64,000 bases of DNA from Schaalia odontolytica (GCF_031191545.1 NZ_CP133472.1:124001-188000); one strand, 5' to 3'. Shown: positions 30,179 to 39,120, numbered from the stretch's first letter. Numbers and translations are program-made. Notes: generated from the sequence alone by a model not told the origin.

Positions 30179-30184
30179 TGACAC

Positions 30185-31285
30185 ATGACTCGCAGTGAAG
30201 ATGCCCTGGAAACCGCAACCTCCGATGCCTCGCTGGCCCGTTCGAAGGCCCGCAGCGCCGAGATTGACCTGGCGATCGACCAGGACCCCTCGCGATTCCG
30301 CATCCTCACGGGCGACCGCCCGACGGGGCATCTGCACCTTGGCCACTACTTCGGCACACTGCGTAACCGCGTACTGCTGCAGAACCGCGGCGTCGAGACC
30401 TGGGTTCTGGTCGCCGACTACCAGGTGATCACCGACCGTGACGGCGTGGGTCCGATCCGTGAGCGCGTCCTCGGCCTCGTCGCCGACTACCTGGCCGCAG
30501 GCATCGACCCCGAGCGGTCTACGATCTTCAACCACTCGGGGGTTCCGGCCCTCAACCAGCTGATGCTGCCCTTCCTCTCCCTGGTCACCGAGTCGGAGCT
30601 GCACCGCAACCCGACAGTGAAGGCCGAGCTGGAGGCGACCGAAGGCCGCGCGATGACGGGCCTCATGCTGACCTACCCGGTCCACCAGGCCGCCGACATC
30701 CTCTTCTGCAAAGCGAACATCGTACCCGTGGGCCAGGACCAGCTCCCCCACCTGGAGCAGGCTCGACTGATCGCCCAGCGCTTCGACAAGCGCTACGGCC
30801 GCGCCACCCCGGAACGCCCCGTGTTCCCCCGCCCCGAGGCTCTCCTATCCGAGGTCCCGCTGCTGCTGGGCACGGACGGCCAGAAGATGTCGAAGTCCCG
30901 CGGCAACACGATCGAGCTGCGCATGAGCGCCGACCAGACCGCGAAGATCCTCAAGAAGGCAAAGACGGATGCGGAGCGCCGCATTACCTTCGACCCAGAG
31001 GGACGCCCCGAGGTCTCCAACCTCCTCATGCTGGCCTCCCTGGCCACGGGCGAGGCCCCCGAGGCGATCGCGGACCGCATCGGCGACTCTGGCGCAGGCA
31101 TGCTGAAGAACCTCGTCACCGAGTCCCTCAACGAGATGCTCGCTCCCCTGCGCGAGCGCCGCGCCGAGCTCATCGCCAACGAGGATTATCTGCTGTCCAT
31201 CCTGCACGCTGGCAACGAACGCGCCAACGAACAGGCGGATCAGACCCTGTCCGAGGTCCGCACCGCCATGCAGATGGTCTACTGA
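30185..31285 (+). CDS. trpS: Tryptophanyl-tRNA synthetase
   Basis: The class Ic synthetase charges tRNA-Trp. The 366 residues include ILTGDRPTGHLHLGHYFG (about residues 40-57) with the HIGH motif as HLGH, the Trp-binding segment YPVHQAADILFCKA and KMSKS in GQKMSKSRGNT (near residue 238). An N-terminal extension of about 35 residues precedes the usual family start. No ribosome-binding site is near ATG 30185, and the promoter-like pair just upstream suggests a leaderless mRNA. Confidence 0.96.
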   Translation: MTRSEDALETATSDASLARSKARSAEIDLAIDQDPSRFRILTGDRPTGHLHLGHYFGTLRNRVLLQNRGVETWVLVADYQVITDRDGVGPIRERVLGLVADYLAAGIDPERSTIFNHSGVPALNQLMLPFLSLVTESELHRNPTVKAELEATEGRAMTGLMLTYPVHQAADILFCKANIVPVGQDQLPHLEQARLIAQRFDKRYGRATPERPVFPRPEALLSEVPLLLGTDGQKMSKSRGNTIELRMSADQTAKILKKAKTDAERRITFDPEGRPEVSNLLMLASLATGEAPEAIADRIGDSGAGMLKNLVTESLNEMLAPLRERRAELIANEDYLLSILHAGNERANEQADQTLSEVRTAMQMVY

Positions 31286-31308
31286 CCCCCGAACTTGTAG
31301 AGACGCTG

Positions 31309-31569
31309 TTGGCATACAACCGGTTCCCCGAGCACCCCGACGACTCCGTCGGCGGATGGATGCTGACCCTGTTCCTGGTCGGCATGCCGGTGATCGGCTT
31401 CATCTATCTGCTGATTCTCGCCCTGGGCTCTGGCGGCTCGCCTTCGAAGCGTAACTTCGCGCGCGCCGTATTCATCTGGCAGATCATCGGCATCATCGCG
31501 TCCGTCGCGATATTCATCCTTTTCGGCAGCACCATCTTCGCTGGACTACAGAGTAGCGGCGGCTCCTGA
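31309..31569 (+). CDS. Small two-segment membrane protein
   Basis: An 86-residue frame with two hydrophobic helices (about residues 18-40 and 55-78) joined by a short basic loop (SPSKRNFAR). The only in-frame start before the first helix is TTG at 31309 with a weak GAG site; ATG 31360 would begin at the helix. Similar small hydrophobic proteins with a K/R-N-F-A-R-A loop occur in actinobacteria, but no function is known to me. It follows trpS by 23 bases and may be co-transcribed. Confidence 0.6.
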   Translation: MAYNRFPEHPDDSVGGWMLTLFLVGMPVIGFIYLLILALGSGGSPSKRNFARAVFIWQIIGIIASVAIFILFGSTIFAGLQSSGGS

Positions 31570-31753
31570 GCGTATCGCTTCTTCGCGGAGGGTAGTTCCT
31601 GGACATCCAGGGGCTATCCTCCGTCATTTTGGGCGAAATACCGCTATTTTGAACAGCAGTTGAATCTTTGACAGATCATCTGAGCATCGTTCGTGGTGCC
31701 GAGACGTTGGACTCACTTTCACGTGCGCGTATCCATAGGCTAGTGTGTGTCTC

Positions 31754-33796
31754 GTGAGCGAGAAACTGTTGCCCCGTATCCCGATCATCGAAGTGTTCCC
31801 CGTCATCGAAGACGGCACGCTTCCCGCCAAGGCCACCGAAGGCGAACCTTTCCCCATTCGTGCGACCGTGTTCCGCGAAGGACACGACGCGTTCGCCGCC
31901 GAGGCCGTCCTGTTGCGCCCGAACGGAGGTGAATACTCCCGCACGCGCATGGTGGACATTGCCCCCGGTCTCGACAGGTACGAGGCGTGGGTGGCCGCTG
32001 ACACCCCCGGCGCGTGGAGCTTCCGCGTGGACTCCTGGTCGGACCCCTACGCCACGTGGCGCCACGACGCGACCGTGAAGGTCGGTGCCGGCGTCGACGT
32101 CGAGCTCATGCTCGAGGAGGGTGCCCTACTCATGGAGCGCGCGGCGGAAGGTACCGCCTACGGCAGCCCCTCCCAGGATCGCCCCCCGGCCTCGGACATC
32201 GAGGTCCTGAACGACGCGGCACGTCGCCTGCGCGACACCAGCCACTCCGCCCAGCAGCGCCTCTCCGCGGGTATCTCCTCTCGCGTGCGCCTCATCTTCC
32301 GCGACCACCCGCTGCGCGACCTGCTGGACTCCTCGCGCGTCTACCCGCTTGACGTGGCCCGCACAAAGGCCCTGGCGGGCGCGTGGTACGAGATCTTCCC
32401 ACGCTCAGCGGGTGCCTTCCAACGCCCCGACGGCACGTGGGTGTCCGGCACGCTCGCCGGTGCCGCCGAGGATCTGCCACGCATCGCCGGCATGGGCTTC
32501 GACGTCGTCTACCTAACCCCGATCCACCCGATCGGCACGACGCATCGCAAGGGCAAGAACAACTCCCTGGAAGCCGCCCCCGGCGATCCGGGTTCACCCT
32601 ACGGCATCGGTGCCCCCGAGGGTGGCCACGACGCCATCCACCCTGAGCTGGGCGACTTCGCCGACTTCGACCGTTTCGTCAAGCGCGCTCGTGGCCTCGG
32701 CCTGGAGGTCGCACTCGACCTGGCTCTCCAATGCTCCCCCGACCACCCGTGGGTCGCCGAGCACCCCGAGTGGTTCACGACCCGCGCCGACGGCACGATC
32801 GCCTACGCGGAGAACCCACCCAAGAAGTACCAGGACATCTACCCCCTGAACTTCGATAACGACCCGGAGGGCATCTACCAGGCCGTACGCGACGTCATCG
32901 AGCTGTGGATCAACCACGGCGTGACGATCTTCCGCGTCGACAACCCGCATACCAAGCCCATCCCCTTCTGGGAGCGCCTGCTCGCCGACATCAAGGCGCA
33001 GTACCCGGGCACGCTCTTCCTCGCCGAAGCCTTCACACGCCCCGCCATGATGCGCACCCTCGGCGCGGTCGGCTTCGACCAGTCCTACACCTACTTCGCG
33101 TGGAGGACCCACAAGCAGGAAATCGAGGAGTACCTCAAGCAGGTGTCGGAAGAGACCGCGCACCTCATGCGCCCGTCCTTCTGGCCCACGACGCACGACA
33201 TCCTCACCCCGCAGATGTGGGACGGCGGCACCGCGATCTTCGCGATCCGAGCGATGCTCGCCGCGCTGGGCGCGCCCACCTGGGGCATCTACTCGGGCTA
33301 CGAGTTCGTCGAGAACAAGCCGCGCGGCACCTACCAGGAACCCAACGACAACGAGAAGTACGAGTTCCGCCCGCGCCGTTGGGAGGACGCGGACGAGATC
33401 GGTATCTCTCGCCTGTTCACACTGCTCAACGCCGCTCGCGCCAAGCACCCGGCGCTGCGCCAACTCCACCAGATCCGCATTCACCCCACCTCCTCGGATC
33501 GCCTGATCGCGTTTTCACGCCAGGTGCCCGGCAAGTTCACGGCGGACGGCAAGCCCGACACCGTGATCTGCGTGATCTCGCTGGATCCGCACCAGGGCGT
33601 GGACGGCTCCGTCGAGCTCGATTTGGAGGCGATGGGCCTGTCCACCCCGGGCGGTCACATTACTGTCGTCGACGAGCTGGACGGACGCTCCTACGTGTGG
33701 GGCGCATCCAACTGGGTGTCCCTATCCCCCGTGACGCGACTCGGCCACGTCTTCAAGGTCGAGCCCGCCCACACGTCCCCCTGGGCGCAGGCCTAA
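31754..33796 (+). CDS. glgE: Maltose-1-phosphate maltosyltransferase GlgE
   Basis: GlgE extends alpha-1,4-glucan chains using maltose-1-phosphate. The 680-residue protein has an N-terminal beta domain (about 10-105), then GAWYEIFPRS near residue 208, and the GH13_3 barrel with TPIHPIGTTHRKGKNNSL, the nucleophile Asp396 in FRVDNPHTKP and the acid Glu425 in FLAEAFTRP. These segments are specific to GlgE rather than to ordinary amylases. The start is GTG 31754 or the in-frame GTG 31745; neither has a good ribosome-binding site. glgB follows by 164 bases. TreS and Pep2, which usually supply maltose-1-phosphate, are not in this window. Confidence 0.95.
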   Translation: MSEKLLPRIPIIEVFPVIEDGTLPAKATEGEPFPIRATVFREGHDAFAAEAVLLRPNGGEYSRTRMVDIAPGLDRYEAWVAADTPGAWSFRVDSWSDPYATWRHDATVKVGAGVDVELMLEEGALLMERAAEGTAYGSPSQDRPPASDIEVLNDAARRLRDTSHSAQQRLSAGISSRVRLIFRDHPLRDLLDSSRVYPLDVARTKALAGAWYEIFPRSAGAFQRPDGTWVSGTLAGAAEDLPRIAGMGFDVVYLTPIHPIGTTHRKGKNNSLEAAPGDPGSPYGIGAPEGGHDAIHPELGDFADFDRFVKRARGLGLEVALDLALQCSPDHPWVAEHPEWFTTRADGTIAYAENPPKKYQDIYPLNFDNDPEGIYQAVRDVIELWINHGVTIFRVDNPHTKPIPFWERLLADIKAQYPGTLFLAEAFTRPAMMRTLGAVGFDQSYTYFAWRTHKQEIEEYLKQVSEETAHLMRPSFWPTTHDILTPQMWDGGTAIFAIRAMLAALGAPTWGIYSGYEFVENKPRGTYQEPNDNEKYEFRPRRWEDADEIGISRLFTLLNAARAKHPALRQLHQIRIHPTSSDRLIAFSRQVPGKFTADGKPDTVICVISLDPHQGVDGSVELDLEAMGLSTPGGHITVVDELDGRSYVWGASNWVSLSPVTRLGHVFKVEPAHTSPWAQA

Positions 33797-33960
33797 CAAG
33801 GCTCGTGTGCCCGGCGCACCCCATGGCCTCGTCGGGCACACGACGCCCCTATCAAACCCCCATCAAAATGAGACCCGGCTCCCTATGTTGCCGGTCAGAC
33901 GGTAGACTACGAACACCAGTGAACTGAGTGGTTCACACACCTTAGGAGTAAGGAAAATCC

Positions 33961-36156
33961 ATGAGCCGCGAACTTACGCCGATCCCGGTCAATGACGACA
34001 TCCTCGACGCCGTTGCCTCAGGCTCCTACTACTCGCCGCATTCCGTTCTTGGCGCTCACCTGAGCGATGCCGGCGTCACTATTCGTGTCGCCGCGCACCT
34101 TGCCGACGCGGTCGACATCATCACGCCCACCGGTGCCTACGCCGCCAGCCACGAGCGCGGCGGCATCTGGGTGGCAGCCCTACCCGGCAAGGAGATCCCT
34201 ACCTATCGCGTGTCAGTCACGTACGGCGAGGACACGAACGTTCGCGACGATGCGTACCGCTACCTGCCGACCCTGGGTGAGATGGATACCTACCTGATCT
34301 CCGAGGGCCGCCACGAGGACCTGTGGAAGGTCCTGGGCGCTCACGTGAAGACCTACTCCGACGAGCTGGGCGAGACCACCGGCACCTCCTTCGCCGTGTG
34401 GGCACCCAACGCCCGCGCCGTGCGCGTCGTCGGCGAGTTCAACTACTGGGATGGCACGGCGACCTCCATGCGTTCGCTGGGTTCGTCCGGCGTGTGGGAG
34501 ATCTTCGTTCCCGAGGTCGGCGTGGGTGCCCGCTACAAGTTTGAGATCCAGGGCCCCGGCGGTAACTGGTTCCAGAAGGCCGACCCGCTGGCTCGCGCCA
34601 CCGAGATTCCCCCGGCCACGGCCTCGGTCGTCACCGACTACTTCCACGAGTGGACCGACGCCGAGTGGATGGCCGCGCGCCGTGAGCGCAACGTCCACGA
34701 GGGCCCCATGTCCATCTACGAGGTCCACGCCGGTTCGTGGCGTCAGGGCCTGGGCTACCGTGAGCTGGCCGACGAGCTGGTCCCCTACGTCAAGCAGATG
34801 GGCTTCACGCACGTGGAGTTCATGCCGCTGGCCGAGCACCCCTTCGGCGGCTCGTGGGGCTATCAGGTGACCTCCTACTACGCGCCTTCCTCGCGCTACG
34901 GCACCCCGGACGACTTCCGCTACCTGGTGGACGCCTTCCACCGCGAGGGCATCGGTGTCATCCTGGACTGGGTGCCCGCCCACTTCCCGAAGGATGACTT
35001 CGCGCTGGCCCGCTTCGACGGCACCCCGCTGTACGAGGATCCGGATCCGCTGCGCGGCGAGCACCCCGACTGGGGCACCTACGTCTTCAACTTCGGCCGC
35101 CGCGAGGTGCGTAACTTCCTGGTCGCCAACGCCCTGTATTGGCTCGAGGACTTCCACATCGACGGCCTGCGTGTCGATGCCGTGGCCTCGATGCTGTACC
35201 TGGACTACTCGCGCAAGGACGGCCAGTGGCGTCCCAACCAGTACGGTGGCCGCGAGAACCTGGAGGCCATCGAGTTCATCCAGGAAGCCAACGCGACCGC
35301 GTACCGCCGCCACCCCGGCATCATCATGATCGCCGAGGAGTCCACGGCGTGGCCGGGCGTGACCGCCCCGACGTCGGGCGGTGGCCTGGGCTACGGCATG
35401 AAGTGGAACATGGGCTGGATGAACGACACCCTGCGCTACCTGAGCGAGGACCCGGTCAACCGCCGCTGGCATCACGGCGAGCTCACCTTCTCCCTCGTGT
35501 ACGCCTTCTCCGAGAACTACGTGCTGCCGCTGTCGCACGACGAGGTCGTGCACGGCAAGGGGTCACTGATTTCGAAGATGCCCGGCGACAAGTGGCAGCG
35601 CCTGGCAGGCCTGCGTTCCCTGTACGCCTACCAGTGGAGCCACCCGGGCAAGCAGCTCATTTTCATGGGACAGGAGATCGGCCAGGAGCAGGAGTGGAAC
35701 GAGTCCTACTCCCTCGACTGGTGGCTCCTGGATCAGGAGGGCCACGCGGGTGTCGCGGCTCTGGTGGAGCGTCTCAACAGGATCTACGCGTCCTCCCCGG
35801 CCATGTGGGACGACGACTACACGGGCTTTGAGTGGATCGACGCCTCCGACGGCGACCACAACCTGATCTCCTACCTGCGTAAGGGTTCGGACAATAAGGG
35901 CAACCGCGAGGTCGTCGTGTGCATCTCCAACTTCGCCGGCAACCCACACGAGGGCTACCGCGTGGGCCTGCCTTTCGGCGGCGAGTGGGTCGAAATCCTG
36001 AACACCGACTCCGAAGAGTTCGGCGGCTCAGGCGTGGTCAACGTCGGCACCATCATCGCCGAAGACACTCCCTGGAACGGCCGTCCGGTCTCCGCCTCAC
36101 TGCGCATACCCCCGCTGGGTGCCGTGTGGCTGGCACCCGCCTCCCAGGCACGCTAA
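33961..36156 (+). CDS. glgB: 1,4-alpha-glucan branching enzyme GlgB
   Basis: GlgB introduces alpha-1,6 branches into the linear chains made by GlgE. The 731 residues carry two N-terminal carbohydrate-binding modules (about 1-100 and 110-220), the GH13_9 barrel with nucleophile Asp406 in [10 protein letters not shown] and acid Glu459 in [11 protein letters not shown], and [11 protein letters not shown], and the C-terminal beta domain. TAGGAG lies 13 bases before the ATG, with AAGGAAA nearer. Its last 131 codons and terminator are partly duplicated at 36796-37092, with a small peptide cassette between the copies. Confidence 0.97.
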   Translation: MSRELTPIPVNDDILDAVASGSYYSPHSVLGAHLSDAGVTIRVAAHLADAVDIITPTGAYAASHERGGIWVAALPGKEIPTYRVSVTYGEDTNVRDDAYRYLPTLGEMDTYLISEGRHEDLWKVLGAHVKTYSDELGETTGTSFAVWAPNARAVRVVGEFNYWDGTATSMRSLGSSGVWEIFVPEVGVGARYKFEIQGPGGNWFQKADPLARATEIPPATASVVTDYFHEWTDAEWMAARRERNVHEGPMSIYEVHAGSWRQGLGYRELADELVPYVKQMGFTHVEFMPLAEHPFGGSWGYQVTSYYAPSSRYGTPDDFRYLVDAFHREGIGVILDWVPAHFPKDDFALARFDGTPLYEDPDPLRGEHPDWGTYVFNFGRREVRNFLVANALYWLEDFHIDGLRVDAVASMLYLDYSRKDGQWRPNQYGGRENLEAIEFIQEANATAYRRHPGIIMIAEESTAWPGVTAPTSGGGLGYGMKWNMGWMNDTLRYLSEDPVNRRWHHGELTFSLVYAFSENYVLPLSHDEVVHGKGSLISKMPGDKWQRLAGLRSLYAYQWSHPGKQLIFMGQEIGQEQEWNESYSLDWWLLDQEGHAGVAALVERLNRIYASSPAMWDDDYTGFEWIDASDGDHNLISYLRKGSDNKGNREVVVCISNFAGNPHEGYRVGLPFGGEWVEILNTDSEEFGGSGVVNVGTIIAEDTPWNGRPVSASLRIPPLGAVWLAPASQAR

Positions 36157-36244
36157 ACACATAGACCAATACGACGAGGCCGGGGCAGGACCACCTGCTC
36201 CGGCCTCACCCGTCCCCCATTCACGTCGCGTAGGTGCCGCGGCG
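35742..36244 (+). repeat. Direct repeat, copy 1: glgB 3' end, terminator and tail
   Basis: The glgB 3' part 35742-35921 and the segment 36123-36244 recur at 36796-37092. Within the coding part only three bases differ after the first few, all at synonymous positions. The second copy lacks the 207 bases between the two CGTGTG words at 35916 and 36123. Confidence 0.9.
36176..36207 (+). terminator. Terminator of glgB
   Basis: A stem of 12 pairs with one G-T (36176-36187 with 36196-36207) lies 20 bases after the glgB stop. The opposite orientation could also serve the small minus-strand cassette ending at 36271. Confidence 0.65.
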
Positions 36245-36270
36245 CACGGCAGCATGAGCGTGGGCGGAGT

Positions 36271-36450
36271 TTAGAAGCCCGCCCGCCCACGATCGATCTG
36301 GCCCTGTAGCTTGATGAGTTCGCGGCGGGCATCCGGGTCGGTCTCACGGTTGATCCTTTTCGTCAGTTCGTTGTGCGTGGAGCGCCACCCGTACCACGCG
36401 ACGACTATAACGAAGACGGCAGCGATAATGAACCACTTCACCGGTCTCAT
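36271..36450 (-). CDS. Small single-pass membrane protein, partner of the secreted peptide
   Basis: A 59-residue protein: N-terminus MRPVKW, one membrane helix (about residues 7-22, FIIAAVFVIVVAWYGW), then a charged amphipathic helix (about 26-55) rich in Arg, Asp and Glu. Its ATG overlaps the stop of the upstream secreted-peptide gene as ATGA, and GAGGGG lies directly before it, so translation is coupled. Size and topology resemble immunity or modulator proteins encoded with secreted peptides, but no sequence family is recognised and that role is inference. It is the second and last gene of a two-gene unit between the two glgB 3' copies. Confidence 0.65.
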   Translation of the reverse strand: MRPVKWFIIAAVFVIVVAWYGWRSTHNELTKRINRETDPDARRELIKLQGQIDRGRAGF

Positions 36451-36698
36451 CCCCTCGAGCCATAGCCCAGCCAAGCCAGGCACTGCGCAATCTGATAATC
36501 CTCATGCGGACGATTCCACATGTTGTGGCATGTCCACTGATTGGGGTACGAGTCGACACAGTATCCACTCTCCGAGTAGTACGCACAGTTATTCAGCACG
36601 TCGAGAGGCGAAGCCACGCTTGCCGAAGCACTTGCGGGCGCGAACACCATCACGCCAATGACAAACACGCTAACAAAGGGCTGCATTGCTATCCCCAT
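36447..36698 (-). CDS. Secreted small peptide with four cysteines
   Basis: An 83-residue precursor. A Sec signal peptide spans about residues 1-26 (hydrophobic FVSVFVIGVMVFA, then APASASA with an A-x-A site). The mature part of about 57 residues is rich in Tyr, Trp and Asn, with Cys at 38, 47, 57 and 73, enough for two disulfides, and ends WLGYGSRG. ATG 36698 was chosen: AGGGAGG lies 6 bases upstream; earlier ATGs at 36731 and 36725 lie within or next to the promoter. It has its own promoter and is coupled to the membrane partner downstream. A bacteriocin, toxin or signalling peptide would fit; no homologue is recognised. Confidence 0.65.
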   Translation of the reverse strand: MGIAMQPFVSVFVIGVMVFAPASASASVASPLDVLNNCAYYSESGYCVDSYPNQWTCHNMWNRPHEDYQIAQCLAWLGYGSRG

Positions 36699-36735
36699 TC
36701 CAGCCCTCCCTTCTTCGAACGTCATCGTCATTGAT

Positions 36736-36765
36736 ACTGTAAAGAGACTTTCTAGAAACTGTCAA
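36736..36765 (-). promoter_or_regulatory. Promoter with palindrome ahead of the peptide cassette
   Basis: The -35 is consensus TTGACA (36760-36765), the spacer 18 bases and the -10 TACAGT (36736-36741). The spacer contains the perfect palindrome TTTCTAGAAA (36749-36758), placed where a repressor would block RNA polymerase. This is the best -35/-10 pair I see in the window. Confidence 0.75.
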
Positions 36766-36795
36766 GAAGGCATCATGAAGAAATCTGTCTAGTCA

Positions 36796-37003
36796 CCACG
36801 CGAATGTCGCGGCTCTGGTGGAGCGTCTCAACAGGATCTACGCGTCCTCCCCGGCCATGTGGGACGACGACTACACGGGCTTTGAGTGGATCGACGCCTC
36901 CGACGGCGACCACAACCTGATCTCCTACCTACGCAAGGGCTCGGACAATAAGGGCAACCGCGAGGTCGTCGTGTGGCTGGCACCCGCCTCCCAGGCACGC
37001 TAA
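36796..37003 (+). pseudogene. Remnant of the glgB 3' end with an in-frame deletion
   Basis: The fragment reproduces glgB codons from about residue 595 to the stop, minus 69 codons. It lacks the catalytic domain, any ribosome-binding site and the promoter, so it cannot make a working enzyme. The longest start gives a 61-residue frame (36818-37003) ending WLAPASQAR. The three coding differences from glgB (CTG/CTA, CGT/CGC, GGT/GGC) are synonymous. The join lies at a shared CGTGTG, which suggests deletion between short direct repeats. Confidence 0.85.
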
Positions 37004-37022
37004 ACGCATCGATCAATACGAC

Positions 37023-37054
37023 GAGGCCGGAGCAGGACCACCCACTCCGGCCTC
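37023..37054 (+). terminator. Duplicated glgB terminator
   Basis: A 10-bp stem GAGGCCGGAG/CTCCGGCCTC encloses a 12-base loop. It corresponds to the glgB terminator at 36176-36207 with changes in the inner stem, and also lies past the end of the minus-strand gene at 37115. Confidence 0.6.
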
Positions 37055-37114
37055 ACCCGTCCCCCAATCAGGCCGCGTAGGTGCCGCGGCGCGCAGCCGG
37101 GCTCGACGACGCTC

Positions 37115-38023
37115 TCACATGAGAAGCATCGCCAGGCGCGTGCGAGCCTTGGAGACCTCGGGAGACGAGCCTGCCACGCGGAAGAGGTCCAGGAGACGCA
37201 GGCGCAGCGCCTCGCGCTCCTTCGCGTCCGTAGAGGCGGCGAGCAGATCGAGAAGCACCTCGTAAGCTCCGGCGGCGTCGCCTGCGGCGAAGAGCGCGTC
37301 GGCTCGGGCCGCAGGGTCATCCGTGTTCTGTTCACCGTAGGCGCGCGCTGCGAAACGCACGCGGGACAGGTGGGACTTCGCTTCCTCGTCGCGGGGATTC
37401 AACTCGATGACATGCTCCCACAGGGCGATCGCCTCGTCGAGGTTACCGTTCTCCTCTGCGGCAAGCGGGGCCTCGTGCTCGGGCGGGGTCGGGGCGACCG
37501 TGTCTTCGGCGGCCACGGCGATACGCGCGGTGACGCCCATCTGCGCTGCGGCCTCGAGAATCTGCGAGACGATGGGAAGCACCTGCTCCTTTGCAGCAGC
37601 CCCCTGGAACAGCGGAACCGGACGCCCTCCCACGAGGGCAACGACCGTGGGCACTGCCTGGATCTGGAATGCCTGGGCGATCGCCGGGGCCTGGTCAATA
37701 TCGACCTCGACCAGCTGGAATGCTCCCGCCTGCTCACGGGCGATCTCCTCAAGCATCGCCAGGGTCGGCTTGGACTCGAGCGATCGCGCAGACCACATGA
37801 CCAGGACGACCGGCACGGCCTGCGAGGTGGACATGACGTCCTGGAAGTTCTCCTCGTCCGTGGTGGTGATCAGCGGGATGTGCAGGCCCTCCCCCGCGGC
37901 TGCGGGCGCGTCGGAGCCCGCGGCGGCAGGCGCACTCGCGCGAGCCGACAGATCGACGGCTCCATGCGAGTCGACGGGAGTCGGGACTGCCTCGGATGCG
38001 GAGCGAGGGTCAGGCGTGTTCAT
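37115..38023 (-). CDS. Thioredoxin-like/TPR protein (YbbN/CnoX type)
   Basis: A 302-residue cytosolic protein. After an Ala/Pro/Ser-rich N-terminus (1-45) comes a thioredoxin fold (about 55-160, with VVLVMWSARSLESKPTLAML, VDIDQAPAIAQAFQIQAVPT and ALVGGRPV), then TPR-like helices (about 180-300, with EAIALWEHVIELNPRDEEAK). The usual W-C-x-x-C is replaced by W-S-A-R-S, so it cannot do dithiol redox chemistry. The layout matches YbbN/CnoX co-chaperones, which hold unfolded proteins for GroEL and DnaK. Location next to glgB is common in actinobacteria. Confidence 0.88.
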   Translation of the reverse strand: MNTPDPRSASEAVPTPVDSHGAVDLSARASAPAAAGSDAPAAAGEGLHIPLITTTDEENFQDVMSTSQAVPVVLVMWSARSLESKPTLAMLEEIAREQAGAFQLVEVDIDQAPAIAQAFQIQAVPTVVALVGGRPVPLFQGAAAKEQVLPIVSQILEAAAQMGVTARIAVAAEDTVAPTPPEHEAPLAAEENGNLDEAIALWEHVIELNPRDEEAKSHLSRVRFAARAYGEQNTDDPAARADALFAAGDAAGAYEVLLDLLAASTDAKEREALRLRLLDLFRVAGSSPEVSKARTRLAMLLM

Positions 38024-38121
38024 GGTGTCCTCTTCGTGACGACAGTGTTGCTAGGAACGATGATATGCGTCGTCCCCGCGACGTAGAGCCGCGGGGACGA
38101 GCTGTGCGCTGTGGGTGAAAA

Positions 38122-39120
38122 TCAGCCCGGACTCGTCGAGGGGTCGAGGGCCACGGACACGATCGTGTATTCACCGCCGACAACCTGAGGTGTTCCGCCC
38201 GCGGTCTTTGAGGGGAGCCGCATGAGAACGGTAGCGATATACTCCGCGGTGGCGGTGCCTTCCACCGTCGTGCCGCCCGGGCTCATGGTCGCGGTCTTAC
38301 CACCCAGGTTCATGGTCGCGCCCGCGACCGTGCGCTGGTAGGTCAGCGTGTACTTGAAGTTAGCGGCCACGAGAGCCGAGCCGTCCTGCAACACCAGGCC
38401 CGATATCGGGTGATCCGTCGCGGTCGCCGCGGCGGTCACGCTGCCCGCGGCACTGACCGACGAGTTCAGGTCACTCACGGCAGACAGATAAGTCTTCGTG
38501 AACTCGTCGGCGAGGAACTGCGACGTGTCCTGGGTACCCGAGTTCAGCATCGTGATGTACTGCGCGAGAGCAGTCTCAGGAGCAACGACAAAGCCATCGG
38601 AAGTGCCGGTGACATAGGCCGAGCCGGTGCCCACGGGGGGCAAGGTCAGCTGCGTGCCGCCTAGCAGGCGAGCGAAGTTCGTCAGCTGATAATCCGAACG
38701 AGCAGAGTCCTGGACGAACACCTGCACGACGGGCAGTGCCGTCGTAGAGGATGCGGAGATATTGAAGATCGCGCGCGGCCACGAATCAGAGTTCGTGATG
38801 GCCAGGGATGCCGGGGTGAAGTCCAACGCCTGGGGAGCCTGTCCCGAGGCCGTGGCCAGCGCGTACTGCGCAGTGCGATAGTCCAGCGCACCCTGGGCCA
38901 CACGCCCCGACAGGTCGGAAGCGTTGAGCGACGCATCGGCCGTCGTCATCGCTTGTCCGGTTGCATCCAGGACCGAGGAGATACGTTCCAAGTCCAGGTT
39001 CGCGGCGCTCTGCGCCTCCTCGCCCGACTGTGCAACGATCTCGTTGGAGCACGCGCTCAGTCCCAGCGTCGAAGCCATGAGCAGCGCGGCGGTCGCCACC
39101 GCGACGGTCTTTCTCTTCAT
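38122..39120 (-). CDS. Lipoprotein of unknown function
   Basis: A 332-residue exported lipoprotein. Positively charged MKRKT, a hydrophobic segment (6-20) and lipobox LSAC put the lipidated Cys near residue 24. The mature part is Ser/Thr/Ala-rich with two probable beta-rich halves; no enzyme motif is seen. ATG 39120 was chosen because GAGGAAGG lies 6 bases upstream; it overlaps the stop of the upstream membrane-protein gene by one base (TGATG), so the two are translationally coupled and probably act together at the cell surface. No family is recognised with certainty. Confidence 0.82.
   Translation of the reverse strand: MKRKTVAVATAALLMASTLGLSACSNEIVAQSGEEAQSAANLDLERISSVLDATGQAMTTADASLNASDLSGRVAQGALDYRTAQYALATASGQAPQALDFTPASLAITNSDSWPRAIFNISASSTTALPVVQVFVQDSARSDYQLTNFARLLGGTQLTLPPVGTGSAYVTGTSDGFVVAPETALAQYITMLNSGTQDTSQFLADEFTKTYLSAVSDLNSSVSAAGSVTAAATATDHPISGLVLQDGSALVAANFKYTLTYQRTVAGATMNLGGKTATMSPGGTTVEGTATAEYIATVLMRLPSKTAGGTPQVVGGEYTIVSVALDPSTSPG

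Larger units (their letters stand above)
36796..37092 (+). repeat. Direct repeat, copy 2: glgB 3' remnant, terminator and tail
   Basis: The copy continues past the remnant stop through the terminator hairpin to GTGCCGCGGCGC at 37081-37092, where it diverges from copy 1. Together the copies enclose about 550 bases carrying the peptide cassette. Confidence 0.88.
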
